Of a stretch of 10,392 nucleotides of DNA, positions 1 to 7,828 are shown piece after piece. The stretch lies in NCBI GenBank assembly GCA_947304065.1, contig CAMZAI010000094.1:1-10392 (forward strand), in the 5' to 3' direction. The notes under the pieces were generated by a model that did no database searches, was not told the DNA's origin, and saw nothing but the letters and a program-made list of their open reading frames with translations. Within the stretch, counting starts at the first letter, position 1, and each line of letters starts with the position of its first letter. This DNA comes from an uncultured Clostridia bacterium (GTDB taxonomy: Bacteria; Bacillota; Clostridia; Lachnospirales; Lachnospiraceae). A program made the position numbers and the translations under genes.

Positions 1-105
1 GTCTCCCAGTCTTCTGCGCTGTCTGGTCATAAACCGGCTGATCGCAAGAAATCCGAGCAGGATTATGCCGAACAGATTCAAGAGCACTATCGCCTGATAG
101 TTCAT
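1..105 (-). CDS. N-terminus of a membrane-anchored protein, cut by window edge
   Basis: Reading leftward from an ATG at 105-103, an open frame of 35 codons runs off the window edge. It is preceded by a purine-rich ribosome binding site (AAAGG, about 6 bases before the ATG). The peptide starts MNYQAIVLLNLFGIILLGFL, continues to about residue 25 as one hydrophobic helix, then turns strongly basic (RQRRRLGD). By the positive-inside rule this suggests an N-terminal anchor or signal-anchor with the rest of the protein in the cytoplasm. The function cannot be told from 35 residues. Membrane-tethered signalling proteins such as GGDEF proteins often begin this way, but that is only a guess. The gene is co-directional with the transporter gene to its right and separated from it by 135 bases that hold a possible promoter. 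Confidence 0.6.
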   Translation of the reverse strand, partial: MNYQAIVLLNLFGIILLGFLAISRFMTRQRRRLGD

Positions 106-164
106 TATCCACCTTTACGGGATACCTTATAAGGGTCCGCGCATCCTTTCCGCAAATATGTCAA

Positions 165-193
165 AGGTTACAAAAACCAATCCCAAATGTCAA
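165..193 (-). promoter_or_regulatory. Possible sigma-A promoter for the left-edge gene
   Basis: On the minus strand a perfect TTGACA (193-188) is followed after 17 bases by TAACCT (170-165), which keeps only three of the six consensus -10 bases. The -35 element is part of TTTGACAT, which recurs 29 bases downstream at 165-158. The good -35 box and correct spacing support a promoter; the poor -10 box weakens it. Confidence 0.35.
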
Positions 194-240
194 ATACTTT
201 ATTCAATGTACCTCATATAAATATATCATAAAAGGGGCCT

Positions 241-1431
241 TTACACAAGCTTATCTTTCGCCTCCGCTTGGGCTTTCCCGCCGCCTTCGGGAGCTTCGGG
301 CAGTTCATCCCCGTCCTTTTTCCTGCGGTTCTCCCGGAGCCTTACGAGTATGTAATCCTTGTATACAAAATCAAGGATAGCCGCAAAAGGAATGGCAAGT
401 ATAATGCCTGTAACGCCGAACATCTTTCCGCCCGTGATGATCGTGATCAGGATCAGAAGTCCGGACACTCCGAGAGAATCTCCGAACATATTGGGCTTGA
501 TCACATATCCGTCCACTGTCTGGAGCACAAGAGTAAAGATCAGGAACGCGAGCGCATGCCAGGGCTTTACCATCAGCAGAATGAACGCGCCGATCACTGC
601 TCCGACGATGGGACCGAAAGTAGGCACCAGGTTCGTAACGGCTACGACTACAGAGATCATGCCCACATACTGCATTCTCAGGATCAGCATGAAGAACGCG
701 TTGATCAGACCGACCATGATGCACTCGAGCAGACTGTATGCGATATAGTGCGAAAGGATCGTATCGCATCTGTACCAGAAGGTCTTGAATGCGTCGTATT
801 TGCCTTTCTCGAACAGGGCCTTGCCCAGCTGCGAGCAAAATACCTTTACCGACTTCTTCGCCATGAGCAGATAGATCGAAAGGATGAAGCCCAGAGCCCA
901 GTTAACGAGCGATTTTCCGAAGTCAGCGGATGCCGACATGATATTCTCAATATTGTCCGAGATCAGTCCGAACAGCTTGTTCCAAGCGGTCTCGGAAGAA
1001 TCGATAAAGGTCTTGAGATCAATAAACTTGGAAAGCTCGCCGCGCTCCAGGAAATTCTGCAAAGCTTCGAGATAACCGTCGAAATTGGCCGAGAAGGTCC
1101 TAATGCTGTCGATGATCTGAGGGATCAGGATACCGAGCATGAAGCCCAGGAGCACTACTACCATGATCAAAGCCATAACAGCGGAAAGCGTCCACTGGAC
1201 CCTCTTTCGCTTTACTTTTTTGAACACGGTCATCGAGAGCTGCTTCGCCAGCGGATTGATCATGTACGCGATTATGGCGCCCAGGAACAGCGGCGTGAAG
1301 AAGCTCAATACCGCGCCGATAGTATCCAGCACGGTCGAGATGTTTGAAAGTACCACATACAGGATAACGGCGGTGCACGCTATGAGCATGCCGTTAAACC
1401 ATTTTTTGTTCTTGATGTCACTGAATTTCAC
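241..1431 (-). CDS. AI-2E family transporter (PerM/YtvI-like membrane protein)
   Basis: This 396-residue polytopic membrane protein has the layout of the AI-2E transporter family (PF01594, UPF0118). Two N-terminal hydrophobic segments lie at about 13-31 and 38-58, a third at 82-104. A long soluble stretch at about 110-165 follows, then helices from about 170 to 360. Family-like motifs are NLVPTFGPIVG (267-277) and the loop QTVDGYVIKPNMFGDSLG starting at 304. The last 30 residues are a hydrophilic tail rich in K, E and A. Some family members export the quorum signal AI-2 (TqsA) and others act as Na+/H+ antiporters, so the substrate here is unknown. The start is GTG at 1431-1429, chosen because an AGGGGG ribosome binding site lies 7 bases upstream. 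The gene sits 27 bases after the rlmD-like gene and is probably co-transcribed with it. No convincing terminator follows. Confidence 0.88.
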   Translation of the reverse strand: MKFSDIKNKKWFNGMLIACTAVILYVVLSNISTVLDTIGAVLSFFTPLFLGAIIAYMINPLAKQLSMTVFKKVKRKRVQWTLSAVMALIMVVVLLGFMLGILIPQIIDSIRTFSANFDGYLEALQNFLERGELSKFIDLKTFIDSSETAWNKLFGLISDNIENIMSASADFGKSLVNWALGFILSIYLLMAKKSVKVFCSQLGKALFEKGKYDAFKTFWYRCDTILSHYIAYSLLECIMVGLINAFFMLILRMQYVGMISVVVAVTNLVPTFGPIVGAVIGAFILLMVKPWHALAFLIFTLVLQTVDGYVIKPNMFGDSLGVSGLLILITIITGGKMFGVTGIILAIPFAAILDFVYKDYILVRLRENRRKKDGDELPEAPEGGGKAQAEAKDKLV

Positions 1432-1458
1432 TTTACTACCCCCTATTGTTGCTTTCCC

Positions 1459-2619
1459 TTACTTTTCAATTAAAGCGCAGCACTCAAGGTTGTCGGTCAA
1501 CGGGAACATATCGACCGGAACCAGCTTTTTCAGGCGATACCCCTGCTTCGCAAAAAGCTTCAGGTCGCGCGCCAGTGTCTCAGGATTGCAGGACACATAT
1601 ACTATGCGTCCGATGTCCATTCCCGCGGCCGCCTTTATAAATTCCGGAGTACTGCCGCTCCTCGGCGGATCCATGCACAGCACGTCATAACCGCCCTCCA
1701 CATGCTCCTGCATGTATTTGGTCGCATCCGCGCAGATAAACTCGATGTTCGTTATGCCGTTCCTTTTCGCATTGTCCCTGGCGTCCCTCACCGCGTCGGG
1801 ATTTAGCTCAACGCCGGTTACTTTCTTAGCGCTTTTGCTCATGAACATTCCGATCGTTCCGGTTCCGCAATACGCATCGAGCACCGTTTCTTTGCCTGTC
1901 AGCTGCGCGAATTCCAGCGCCAGTCCGTAGAGCTTCTTTGTCTGCTCGCTGTTTATCTGGAAAAACGATCCGGGCGATATCCTGAACTTCAGGCCGAGCC
2001 TGTCATCTTCGATAAAGCCTTTGCCGTACACAACGATATCCCTGTCGCCGAGTACCATACTCGTGCGCTTTTTGTTAATATTCTGGACGATCGTCGTGAT
2101 CTCCGGGAATGCGCCGCGCAGCGCCTTTACAAAATTGTTCTTGCCCGGGAACGCGACATCCGCGGTTACCAGAATTACCATGATCTCTTCTTTTCCGCCG
2201 CATTTCCCCATTCGTACCAGCACATGACGCAGCCATCCCGTGCCGTTGTCCTCGTCGAATATCCTGTATTTGAAGGACGGCACCAGACGCTTTATCTCCT
2301 CGATGATAGCGTCTGCCTTTTTATCTTCCAAGAGGCATCCCGAAACTGAAATTACCTCGTGTGAATCCCTGCGGTAGATCCCGCGTATGATCTGTCCCTT
2401 TTTTGTCCTCGCGAATACCGAGTGCACCTTGTTGCGGTAATACAGCGGTTCCTTTGCCCCCACGATCGGTCCGGGCTTTATGCCGTTCTCTTTCGCGATC
2501 TGTCCGAGCAGCTTTCTGACCGTTTCATTCTTGATCTCCAGCTGCTCCGCGTATGTCCTGTCGGAGTATGTGCATCCGCCGCACTTTTTTGAATACGGAC
2601 ATGACGTCATCTCACTCAT
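1459..2619 (-). CDS. rlmD: 23S rRNA (uracil-C5)-methyltransferase, RlmD/RlmCD family
   Basis: This 386-residue SAM-dependent enzyme would methylate C5 of a uridine in 23S rRNA (U1939, or U747 and U1939 in RlmCD-type enzymes). Visible marks are the [4Fe-4S] cysteines C7, C13, C16 (CPYSKKCGGC) and C95, the motif SPGSFFQIN (215-223), the SAM loop LDAYCGTGTIG (247-257), the DPPRSG motif (317-322), the nucleophile C344 in SCNPETLARDL, and the general-base glutamate E379 in DMFPLTDNLE. The usual histidine two residues before that glutamate is an asparagine (N377). There is no N-terminal TRAM domain; the Fe-S motif begins at once. The open frame extends 20 codons further upstream, but the ATG at 2619 is preferred because AGGAGG lies 4 bases before it. 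RNA m5U methyltransferase is secure; the exact target uridine is not. It is the first gene of a likely two-gene unit with the transporter. Confidence 0.9.
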   Translation of the reverse strand: MSEMTSCPYSKKCGGCTYSDRTYAEQLEIKNETVRKLLGQIAKENGIKPGPIVGAKEPLYYRNKVHSVFARTKKGQIIRGIYRRDSHEVISVSGCLLEDKKADAIIEEIKRLVPSFKYRIFDEDNGTGWLRHVLVRMGKCGGKEEIMVILVTADVAFPGKNNFVKALRGAFPEITTIVQNINKKRTSMVLGDRDIVVYGKGFIEDDRLGLKFRISPGSFFQINSEQTKKLYGLALEFAQLTGKETVLDAYCGTGTIGMFMSKSAKKVTGVELNPDAVRDARDNAKRNGITNIEFICADATKYMQEHVEGGYDVLCMDPPRSGSTPEFIKAAAGMDIGRIVYVSCNPETLARDLKLFAKQGYRLKKLVPVDMFPLTDNLECCALIEK

Positions 2620-2635
2620 AAAACCTCCTGAATCA

Positions 2636-2662
2636 TTGACTAAAGGTCCTGTCTCTGATAAT
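2636..2662 (+). promoter_or_regulatory. Possible promoter for araD
   Basis: In the 87-base divergent gap, TTGACT (2636-2641) is followed after 15 bases by GATAAT (2657-2662). Each box matches five of six consensus bases, but the spacing is short. An AT-rich run (TAATTTATATTTAAG) follows and could hold an alternative -10. The same AT-rich core must also serve the divergent methyltransferase gene, for which I see no clear -35/-10 pair. Confidence 0.35.
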
Positions 2663-2706
2663 TTATATTTAAGCACCAAAATCTGACGATACGAAAGGAT
2701 CGCATC

Positions 2707-3414
2707 ATGCTTGAAGAACTGAAAAAGCGCGTCTGTGACGCCAACCTCTTATTACCCAAAAATAATCTTATAACCCTTACCTGGGGCAATGTTTCGGGTA
2801 TCGACCGCGAAAAGAATCTTGTAGTCATCAAACCTTCGGGCGTCTCCTATGACACCATGAAGCCCGAGGACATGGTGGTTCTCGACCTCAATGGCAACAG
2901 AGTCGAAGGAACTCTCAATCCCTCCTCAGATACGCCTACTCATCTAGCGCTCTACCGCGAATATCCCGAGCTCGGCGGCATCGTTCACACCCATTCGAGA
3001 TGGGCTACGATCATGGCCCAGCAGGGAATGGACATCCCGGCTCTCGGCACCACTCACGCCGACTATTTCTACGGTCCCGTGCCCTGCGCGCGCTGCCTCT
3101 CCGACGAAGAGATCGCAGAAGCTTACGAGGCAAATACCGGCAAGGTGATCATCGAAACCTTCAAGTCCCGCGGCATCAAACCCATGGACGTTCCCGCCGT
3201 TCTGCTTAAGTCACACGGTCCGTTCACCTGGGGCAAGAGCCCTGAGAAGGCCGTGGAAAATGCTATAGTTCTCGAGGAAGTCGCATTCATGGCGTGGCAT
3301 AATCTCTCGCTCTCAAACTGCGGTATACAGCCTGTTCCGAACTCCCTGCTCGACAAGCATTATCTGCGCAAGCACGGCGCAAACGCTTATTACGGCCAGG
3401 GCGACCATCATTAA
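2707..3414 (+). CDS. araD: L-ribulose-5-phosphate 4-epimerase (AraD)
   Basis: This 235-residue class II aldolase-fold enzyme interconverts L-ribulose 5-phosphate and D-xylulose 5-phosphate, the last step of L-arabinose entry into the pentose phosphate pathway. The length is right for the family. Zinc-binding histidines are H94 and H96 (IVHTHSRW) and H170 (KSHGPFTWG). The phosphate-site motifs TWGNVSG (25-31) and KPSGVSYD (42-49) and the segment SSDTPTHL (73-80) are present. Catalytic D119 (THADYFYG) and Y228 (HGANAYYGQ) match the E. coli D120/Y229 pair one residue out of register. This full set argues for a true AraD and not fuculose-phosphate aldolase. AAAGGA lies 7 bases before the ATG. No other arabinose genes are in the window. 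Its TAA stop overlaps the stop of the converging ATPase gene. Confidence 0.95.
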   Translation: MLEELKKRVCDANLLLPKNNLITLTWGNVSGIDREKNLVVIKPSGVSYDTMKPEDMVVLDLNGNRVEGTLNPSSDTPTHLALYREYPELGGIVHTHSRWATIMAQQGMDIPALGTTHADYFYGPVPCARCLSDEEIAEAYEANTGKVIIETFKSRGIKPMDVPAVLLKSHGPFTWGKSPEKAVENAIVLEEVAFMAWHNLSLSNCGIQPVPNSLLDKHYLRKHGANAYYGQGDHH

Positions 3415-4940
3415 GCAAAGTTCATGTGCTCCATGAAATGAGCCTTGAACGCGTCGCTGTCCGCGAGTACGATCTCACCGGACGCTTTTACGATCTTATC
3501 AAGTGCCTCCGCTCCTTCAGGGTCGGAGGCATATTTTATTGCTCCGTTCAATGAGGAATTCCCAACGCTTACACATCTGTCCTTAAGCTCCGAAGGCAAT
3601 AATCCGATAACTGCGGCTTTTTCGGGATCGAGCTCCGTTCCGAAGCCTCCCGCGATAAATACATGCTTTATGTCTTTCGCTTCCGCGCCGTATTCCTCCA
3701 GAAGCGTCTCTATTCCGCCTCTTACGGCGGCTACCGCGAGCTGCAGTTCCCTGATATCCTTCTGTGTAAATGTGACTTTGCCGTCTGCCGAAAGCTTGAG
3801 TCTTCCGTGCAGCCTCTCATCGAGAAGCCCCGTCTCATCCACAAGTCCCTGCTTTATCAGTTCCGCAACCAGCGCTATGACGCCTGTTCCGCAGATTCCG
3901 ACCGGCTTATCCGCGTCACCTATCAGCTTCAGGGCTATAGGCTCCTTTCCGTCCTCGTCGCAAAGGCTCACATCGCATATCGCTCCGGGTATGCCCGCTG
4001 TTCCGCAGCTTATGTTTCCGCCCTCGAACGCGGGGCCCGCAGCAGTCGAAGCGACCAGTATCCGCTCATTCGTGCCGAGCGCCAGCTCCCCGTTCGTTCC
4101 CAGATCTATCAGGAGACTTAAGTCATCGGTAAATCCGCATGCGTAAATTCCCGCCACGATATCCGCGCCGACAAATGCTGAAATACCGGGCAAAAGAAGT
4201 CCGGACGTCGTGTCGGTAAGCGCCGTGGAAACGGGCTCAAAAGGCGCTACGCCCAGTCCCTCGCAGGAATATCCGGCGAATATATGCTGCATCGTCGTAT
4301 TACCAGCGATCACGATCCTGTCGAGTCCTGCGGGTATCAGCGAATTCTCAGCCATTATCGAATCGATCAGACCGTTAATGTCCCGGATCACGGTATCCCT
4401 CATCTTCGGACCGTTGCCGAGATTTGAAGCTACTATCCTCGAAATAACATCGGCGCCGAAGCTCCGCTGGTGATTGATCCCTGTCTTTACCGCTATAACC
4501 CTGCCCGTAGTCCTTTCTACGGCAGCGGCCGCAACAGTGGTGGTTCCGATGTCTATAGCGATGCTGAAGAAAGTGATCTTGGTTGGTTCAGACGCAGGCA
4601 CGTCTTTAACCTCTTTCAGGGACGCACTATCGGCCGTGTCGCTCTCTTTGTCAGATTCCCCTGCACGGTTGCTCTCCGGAATATATATCTTTTCCTCCGG
4701 ATTCGAGTATTCGATCTCGATATCGTCTTCCGCGGTCCCGATCATGCACGCGAGTCTCCGGCCTGCCGCGAGTTCTTCTTCACTAAAAAATGCCCTGTCG
4801 GCATCGGTTACTCTGACCTCTCCCGACAGGACCCTGATCTTGCATTTACCGCACGATCCCGTACCGCCGCAGAGGAAAGGAAACCCTGCATCTTTAAGAA
4901 GCGCAGCGACATCGCTTCCCTTTTCGGCATATAGGATCAT
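3411..4940 (-). CDS. 2Fe-2S ferredoxin-ASKHA ATPase, RACo/RamA-type corrinoid activator
   Basis: This 509-residue protein has an N-terminal plant-type [2Fe-2S] domain with ligands C24, C30, C33 and C65 (CGGTGSCGKC and LAC). An acidic, low-complexity linker follows at about 80-120, then an ASKHA ATPase domain of the DUF4445 family. ATPase marks are DIGTTT (130-135), NHQRSFGADVISR (157-169), AGNTTMQH (213-220), DLGTNGE (280-286), GPAFEGGNI, and FIAGGFG near the C-terminus. Relatives (RACo, RamA) use ATP and a low-potential electron to reduce cob(II)alamin back to cob(I)alamin on corrinoid methyltransferase proteins. It lacks the C-terminal 4Fe-4S cysteines of RamA and is shorter than RACo (about 630). 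No corrinoid protein or methyltransferase is in view, so the partner is unknown; B12-dependent methionine synthase is one candidate. AAGGAG lies 7 bases before the ATG and overlaps the trkH stop, so translation is likely coupled. Confidence 0.85.
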   Translation of the reverse strand: MILYAEKGSDVAALLKDAGFPFLCGGTGSCGKCKIRVLSGEVRVTDADRAFFSEEELAAGRRLACMIGTAEDDIEIEYSNPEEKIYIPESNRAGESDKESDTADSASLKEVKDVPASEPTKITFFSIAIDIGTTTVAAAAVERTTGRVIAVKTGINHQRSFGADVISRIVASNLGNGPKMRDTVIRDINGLIDSIMAENSLIPAGLDRIVIAGNTTMQHIFAGYSCEGLGVAPFEPVSTALTDTTSGLLLPGISAFVGADIVAGIYACGFTDDLSLLIDLGTNGELALGTNERILVASTAAGPAFEGGNISCGTAGIPGAICDVSLCDEDGKEPIALKLIGDADKPVGICGTGVIALVAELIKQGLVDETGLLDERLHGRLKLSADGKVTFTQKDIRELQLAVAAVRGGIETLLEEYGAEAKDIKHVFIAGGFGTELDPEKAAVIGLLPSELKDRCVSVGNSSLNGAIKYASDPEGAEALDKIVKASGEIVLADSDAFKAHFMEHMNFA

Positions 4941-4951
4941 GATGTTTCTCC

Positions 4952-6394
4952 TTAGAGGTATTTTCTCCAGCTTCGGGGCGTGATCAGCAGAAGCATCGGG
5001 AACAGTTCCAGACGTCCTGCGAGCATATCAAAGATCAGCACGATCTTTGAGCCCACCGAGAAGAATGAATAGTTGCAGGTCGGGCCGACCTTGTTAAAGC
5101 CTGGTCCCATATTGTTCAGCGTTGCGACGACCGCGGTGAAATTCGTCATGAAATCATGCTCGTCGAGCGATACCAGCAGCACCGAAATGAACAGTACCGC
5201 GAAGAACAGCGAGATATACGCGTTGGTCGCGCGTACCGCGTCATGATCCACCACGCTGTTGTCCATCTTTATCTTCTTGATCGCACGCGGATGGATGAAA
5301 ATCTGGTTCTGCTTGCGCGCAGCCTTAAACAGGATCAGCAGACGGCTCATCTTGATACCGCCGCCGGTGGAACCCGCGCAGGCACCGATGATCATAACTA
5401 CGATCAATATCGTCTTCGAGAATTCGGGCCACAGATCGAAGTCCGTAGTCGCGTAACCGGTGGAAGTAAGCAGCGATGAAACCTGGAAAAACGTCTGTCT
5501 TACAGTCTCGCCGAAGGTCGCGTAGAATCTTCCGAGATTCAGAACGATAAGCGCGCACGCCACAAATGTGATCGCGAGATACAGCCTGATCTCCTCCATG
5601 CCGAAAGCCTGCTTAAACTTGCGTCTCAGCAGCAGGAAATACAGCGAATAGTTCATACCGCTCAGCAGCATGAATATTCCTATCGTCCACTGTACGGCGG
5701 GCGAATACGAGCCGATGCTGGAATTCAGGATTCCGAATCCGCCGGTACCGATCGTACCGAAGGTCAGCGTAAGGCTCGAGAACAGATCCATACCGAAGAT
5801 CAGGAGCAAAAGAACCTCGGTCAGACCCATCATCAGGTAAACAGAATACAGGATCCTCACAGTGTCCTTTATCCTAGGAACGAGTTTGTCAACAGAAGGT
5901 CCGGTCGACTCGCCCTTCATAAGGTTTACCGAATTGCCGCCCAGCATCGGAAGCAGACCTGAAAGGAATACGAATACTCCCATTCCGCCGAGTAAATGCT
6001 GAAAGCTTCGCCAGAAAAGCGTGGCGTGTGTGAGAACCTCGACATCGGAAAGGATCGTGGCTCCCGTAGTCGTAAAGCCCGAAACCGTCTCAAAAACAGC
6101 GTCGATATATTTCGGGATCTCGCCGGTTATCACAAACGGAATCGCGCCCAGCATGGACATCAGCAGCCATCCGAGTGCAACGACGAAATATCCTTCCTTC
6201 AGATACAGGCCGCCCTTTTTAGGCTTCCTGAACGACATGATCAGTCCGAGCACGAGACATATCGCCGCCGTGATCAGATAGCTCCACGCCGTATCTTCGC
6301 GGTAGATCAGGCCCACCGTGAACGGGAACAGCAGGAAGACCGCTTCGGCCTTCATCAGCGCTCCCAGAATATAAATAACTACTCCGTAATTCAT
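4952..6394 (-). CDS. trkH: TrkH/KtrB-family potassium uptake protein, membrane subunit
   Basis: This 480-residue integral membrane protein is the K+ translocating subunit of a Trk/Ktr system. It has the fourfold membrane-pore-membrane plan of the superfamily. The four selectivity-filter loops are SGFTTTGATI (105-114), TFGTIGTGGFG (211-221), LTSTGYATTDF (309-319) and TLNNMGPGFN (425-434). The stretch GACAGSTGGGIKMSR (337-351), which contributes to the pore gate in the family, is present. Two extra N-terminal helices (about 4-30 and 36-54) favour the TrkH subtype over the shorter KtrB. The C-terminus (GRLELFPMLLL, 460-470) is also typical. GGGGAG lies 8 bases before the ATG. The gene begins 37 bases after trkA and ends 11 bases before the ATPase gene, in one leftward operon. 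The function is secure; ion coupling (H+ or Na+) cannot be read. Confidence 0.94.
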   Translation of the reverse strand: MNYGVVIYILGALMKAEAVFLLFPFTVGLIYREDTAWSYLITAAICLVLGLIMSFRKPKKGGLYLKEGYFVVALGWLLMSMLGAIPFVITGEIPKYIDAVFETVSGFTTTGATILSDVEVLTHATLFWRSFQHLLGGMGVFVFLSGLLPMLGGNSVNLMKGESTGPSVDKLVPRIKDTVRILYSVYLMMGLTEVLLLLIFGMDLFSSLTLTFGTIGTGGFGILNSSIGSYSPAVQWTIGIFMLLSGMNYSLYFLLLRRKFKQAFGMEEIRLYLAITFVACALIVLNLGRFYATFGETVRQTFFQVSSLLTSTGYATTDFDLWPEFSKTILIVVMIIGACAGSTGGGIKMSRLLILFKAARKQNQIFIHPRAIKKIKMDNSVVDHDAVRATNAYISLFFAVLFISVLLVSLDEHDFMTNFTAVVATLNNMGPGFNKVGPTCNYSFFSVGSKIVLIFDMLAGRLELFPMLLLITPRSWRKYL

Positions 6395-6431
6395 ATATCA
6401 TTCTCCCCGTGATCAATATACGCGACTCGTC

Positions 6432-7787
6432 TTACTCAAGAATGTCGTCGAGTTTATTGATATCCGAGGTAGTGTGGACGATAACCACCCTGTCTCCGAC
6501 TTTGATCAGATCCTGGCCGCCGGGGATAATGATCTTCTTATCGCGCGTAATGCAGCAGATCAGAACATCCTTCTTTTTCTTCAGGTTCATGAGCGGAACG
6601 CCCACAACATGCGAGCCGTCCTTTACGATGAATTCCATCGCCTCGGCCTCGTCATCGCCGATCTTGCGGTAATTCTCTATCTCGGAATCCCTTGTGTAAT
6701 CCATAGAACGAATGAACTGCACGAGCAGATCGTTGGATACCTTGTTCGGATTGATGATCGTATCGAGGTTCAGACGGTCGATAACTTCGTCATAATTGAT
6801 ACGATTAACCTTGGTTACGGTCTTTGACCTGACATGGTCGATCGCGAAAAGGCTGAGCAGGATATTCTCCTCGTCAATACTCGTAAGCGCTGCAAAACCT
6901 GACGCATTGCCGAGTCCCTCTTCCATCAGGAGGTTTCTATCCGTACCGTCGCCGTTGATAATATCGGCCTCGGGAAGAACATCCGCAAGGAACTCGCATC
7001 TGTCCTTATCCGCCTCTACGATCTTCACCTTTATACCTGACTCGATAAGCCTCTTCGCAAGGAAATAGCCTATCTTTCCGCCTCCGACGATCATAGCGTC
7101 GGGCACTCTGTCGGTACCTACGCCGAACATCTTGAAGAACTTATGTATCTCGGCCCGCGCTCCCACGATACCTACGAGGTCGCCCTGTTCGAGGATGAAA
7201 TCACCGCCCGGGATAATGGTCTTATCACCGCGGGTAACGGTGCAGACCAGGACGTTCGCATTATATTTGGTCCTGATATCGACCAGATGGAGCTTCGAAA
7301 GCTTCGAATCAAGCCTGATCTTGAAGTGGATCATTTCAACCTTGCGGTTCGAGAAAACATCGATCTTCGTGGCGTAAGGGAAGTTGAAAATTCTCGCGAT
7401 CTCTTCAGCCGCGGTCATCTCAGGGTTGAATATCATCGAGATATCAAGTTCGTTCTTCAGGAACTCGATCTCTGAATTGTAAATGGGATTGCGCACACGC
7501 GCGATGGTCTTGCACTTGCTGACCTTCTGGGCAATAACGCAGCAGAGAAGGTTCATCTCGTCCGAATCCATTACGGCTACCATCAGGTCCGCGTCGCCGA
7601 TTCCGGCTTCCCTCAGCGTCGTAGAGCTCGTTCCGTCGCCCGTATAACTCATTACATCAAGGTTCGAGAGCGCGTTTTTTAAACGGCTTGAATTCTTGTC
7701 TATTACCGTAACGATATGTCCCTCTGCGGTCAGCTGCTTTACCAGCGAAAGTCCGATCTTACCGCATCCGATAACTATGATCTTCAT
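6432..7787 (-). CDS. trkA: TrkA, NAD-binding regulatory subunit of K+ uptake
   Basis: This 451-residue cytoplasmic protein binds the TrkH channel and gates it in response to nucleotides. It has the duplicated RCK layout of full-length TrkA: Rossmann RCK-N (1 to about 135), RCK-C (about 145-220), a second Rossmann RCK-N (from about 232) and a second RCK-C at the end. Dinucleotide-binding glycines are seen twice, GCGKIG (7-12) and GGGKIG (235-240), each followed by an acidic residue at the end of beta-2 (VID, IVEAD) that fits NAD(H) over NADP(H). Both RCK-C halves carry a TRGDKTIIPGGD-like turn. The duplication separates it from the single-RCK KtrA. It is first in the trkA-trkH-ATPase operon. 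AGGAG lies 10 bases before the ATG, right after a perfect hairpin in the leader, so translation control is possible. Confidence 0.94.
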   Translation of the reverse strand: MKIIVIGCGKIGLSLVKQLTAEGHIVTVIDKNSSRLKNALSNLDVMSYTGDGTSSTTLREAGIGDADLMVAVMDSDEMNLLCCVIAQKVSKCKTIARVRNPIYNSEIEFLKNELDISMIFNPEMTAAEEIARIFNFPYATKIDVFSNRKVEMIHFKIRLDSKLSKLHLVDIRTKYNANVLVCTVTRGDKTIIPGGDFILEQGDLVGIVGARAEIHKFFKMFGVGTDRVPDAMIVGGGKIGYFLAKRLIESGIKVKIVEADKDRCEFLADVLPEADIINGDGTDRNLLMEEGLGNASGFAALTSIDEENILLSLFAIDHVRSKTVTKVNRINYDEVIDRLNLDTIINPNKVSNDLLVQFIRSMDYTRDSEIENYRKIGDDEAEAMEFIVKDGSHVVGVPLMNLKKKKDVLICCITRDKKIIIPGGQDLIKVGDRVVIVHTTSDINKLDDILE

Positions 7788-7806
7788 TTATCTTTATCTC
7801 CTCTTT

Positions 7807-7828
7807 AGAATCGGCTTTAGCCGATTCT
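7807..7828 (-). promoter_or_regulatory. Perfect 9-bp hairpin beside the trkA ribosome binding site
   Basis: On the minus strand AGAATCGGC, loop TAAA, GCCGATTCT form a perfect 9-bp stem with a tetraloop. The stem ends three bases before the AGAGGAG Shine-Dalgarno of trkA. No T-run follows, so it is not an intrinsic terminator. It could hold the ribosome site open, bind a regulator, or be part of a larger switch. No effector is identified. Confidence 0.6.

Noticed and set aside
226..246. AAAGGGGCCTTT palindrome after the transporter stop as a terminator
   Set aside because: The stem is short, the loop is only two to four bases and no T-run follows on the minus strand.
268..1347. Long open frame (359 codons) on the plus strand inside the transporter gene
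   Set aside because: It is the antisense shadow of a recognisable membrane protein. The peptide is rich in R, H, D, E and Q with no fold-like pattern, as expected from the complement of hydrophobic codons.
2620..2679. 20-codon N-terminal extension of the rRNA methyltransferase
   Set aside because: The ATG at 2619 has AGGAGG just upstream, and the extension would overlay that site and much of the divergent promoter gap.
3445..4146. Plus-strand open frame of 233 codons, Ser-rich, opposite the ATPase gene
   Set aside because: It is antisense to conserved ASKHA motifs, has a Ser/Pro-biased composition and no recognisable domain.
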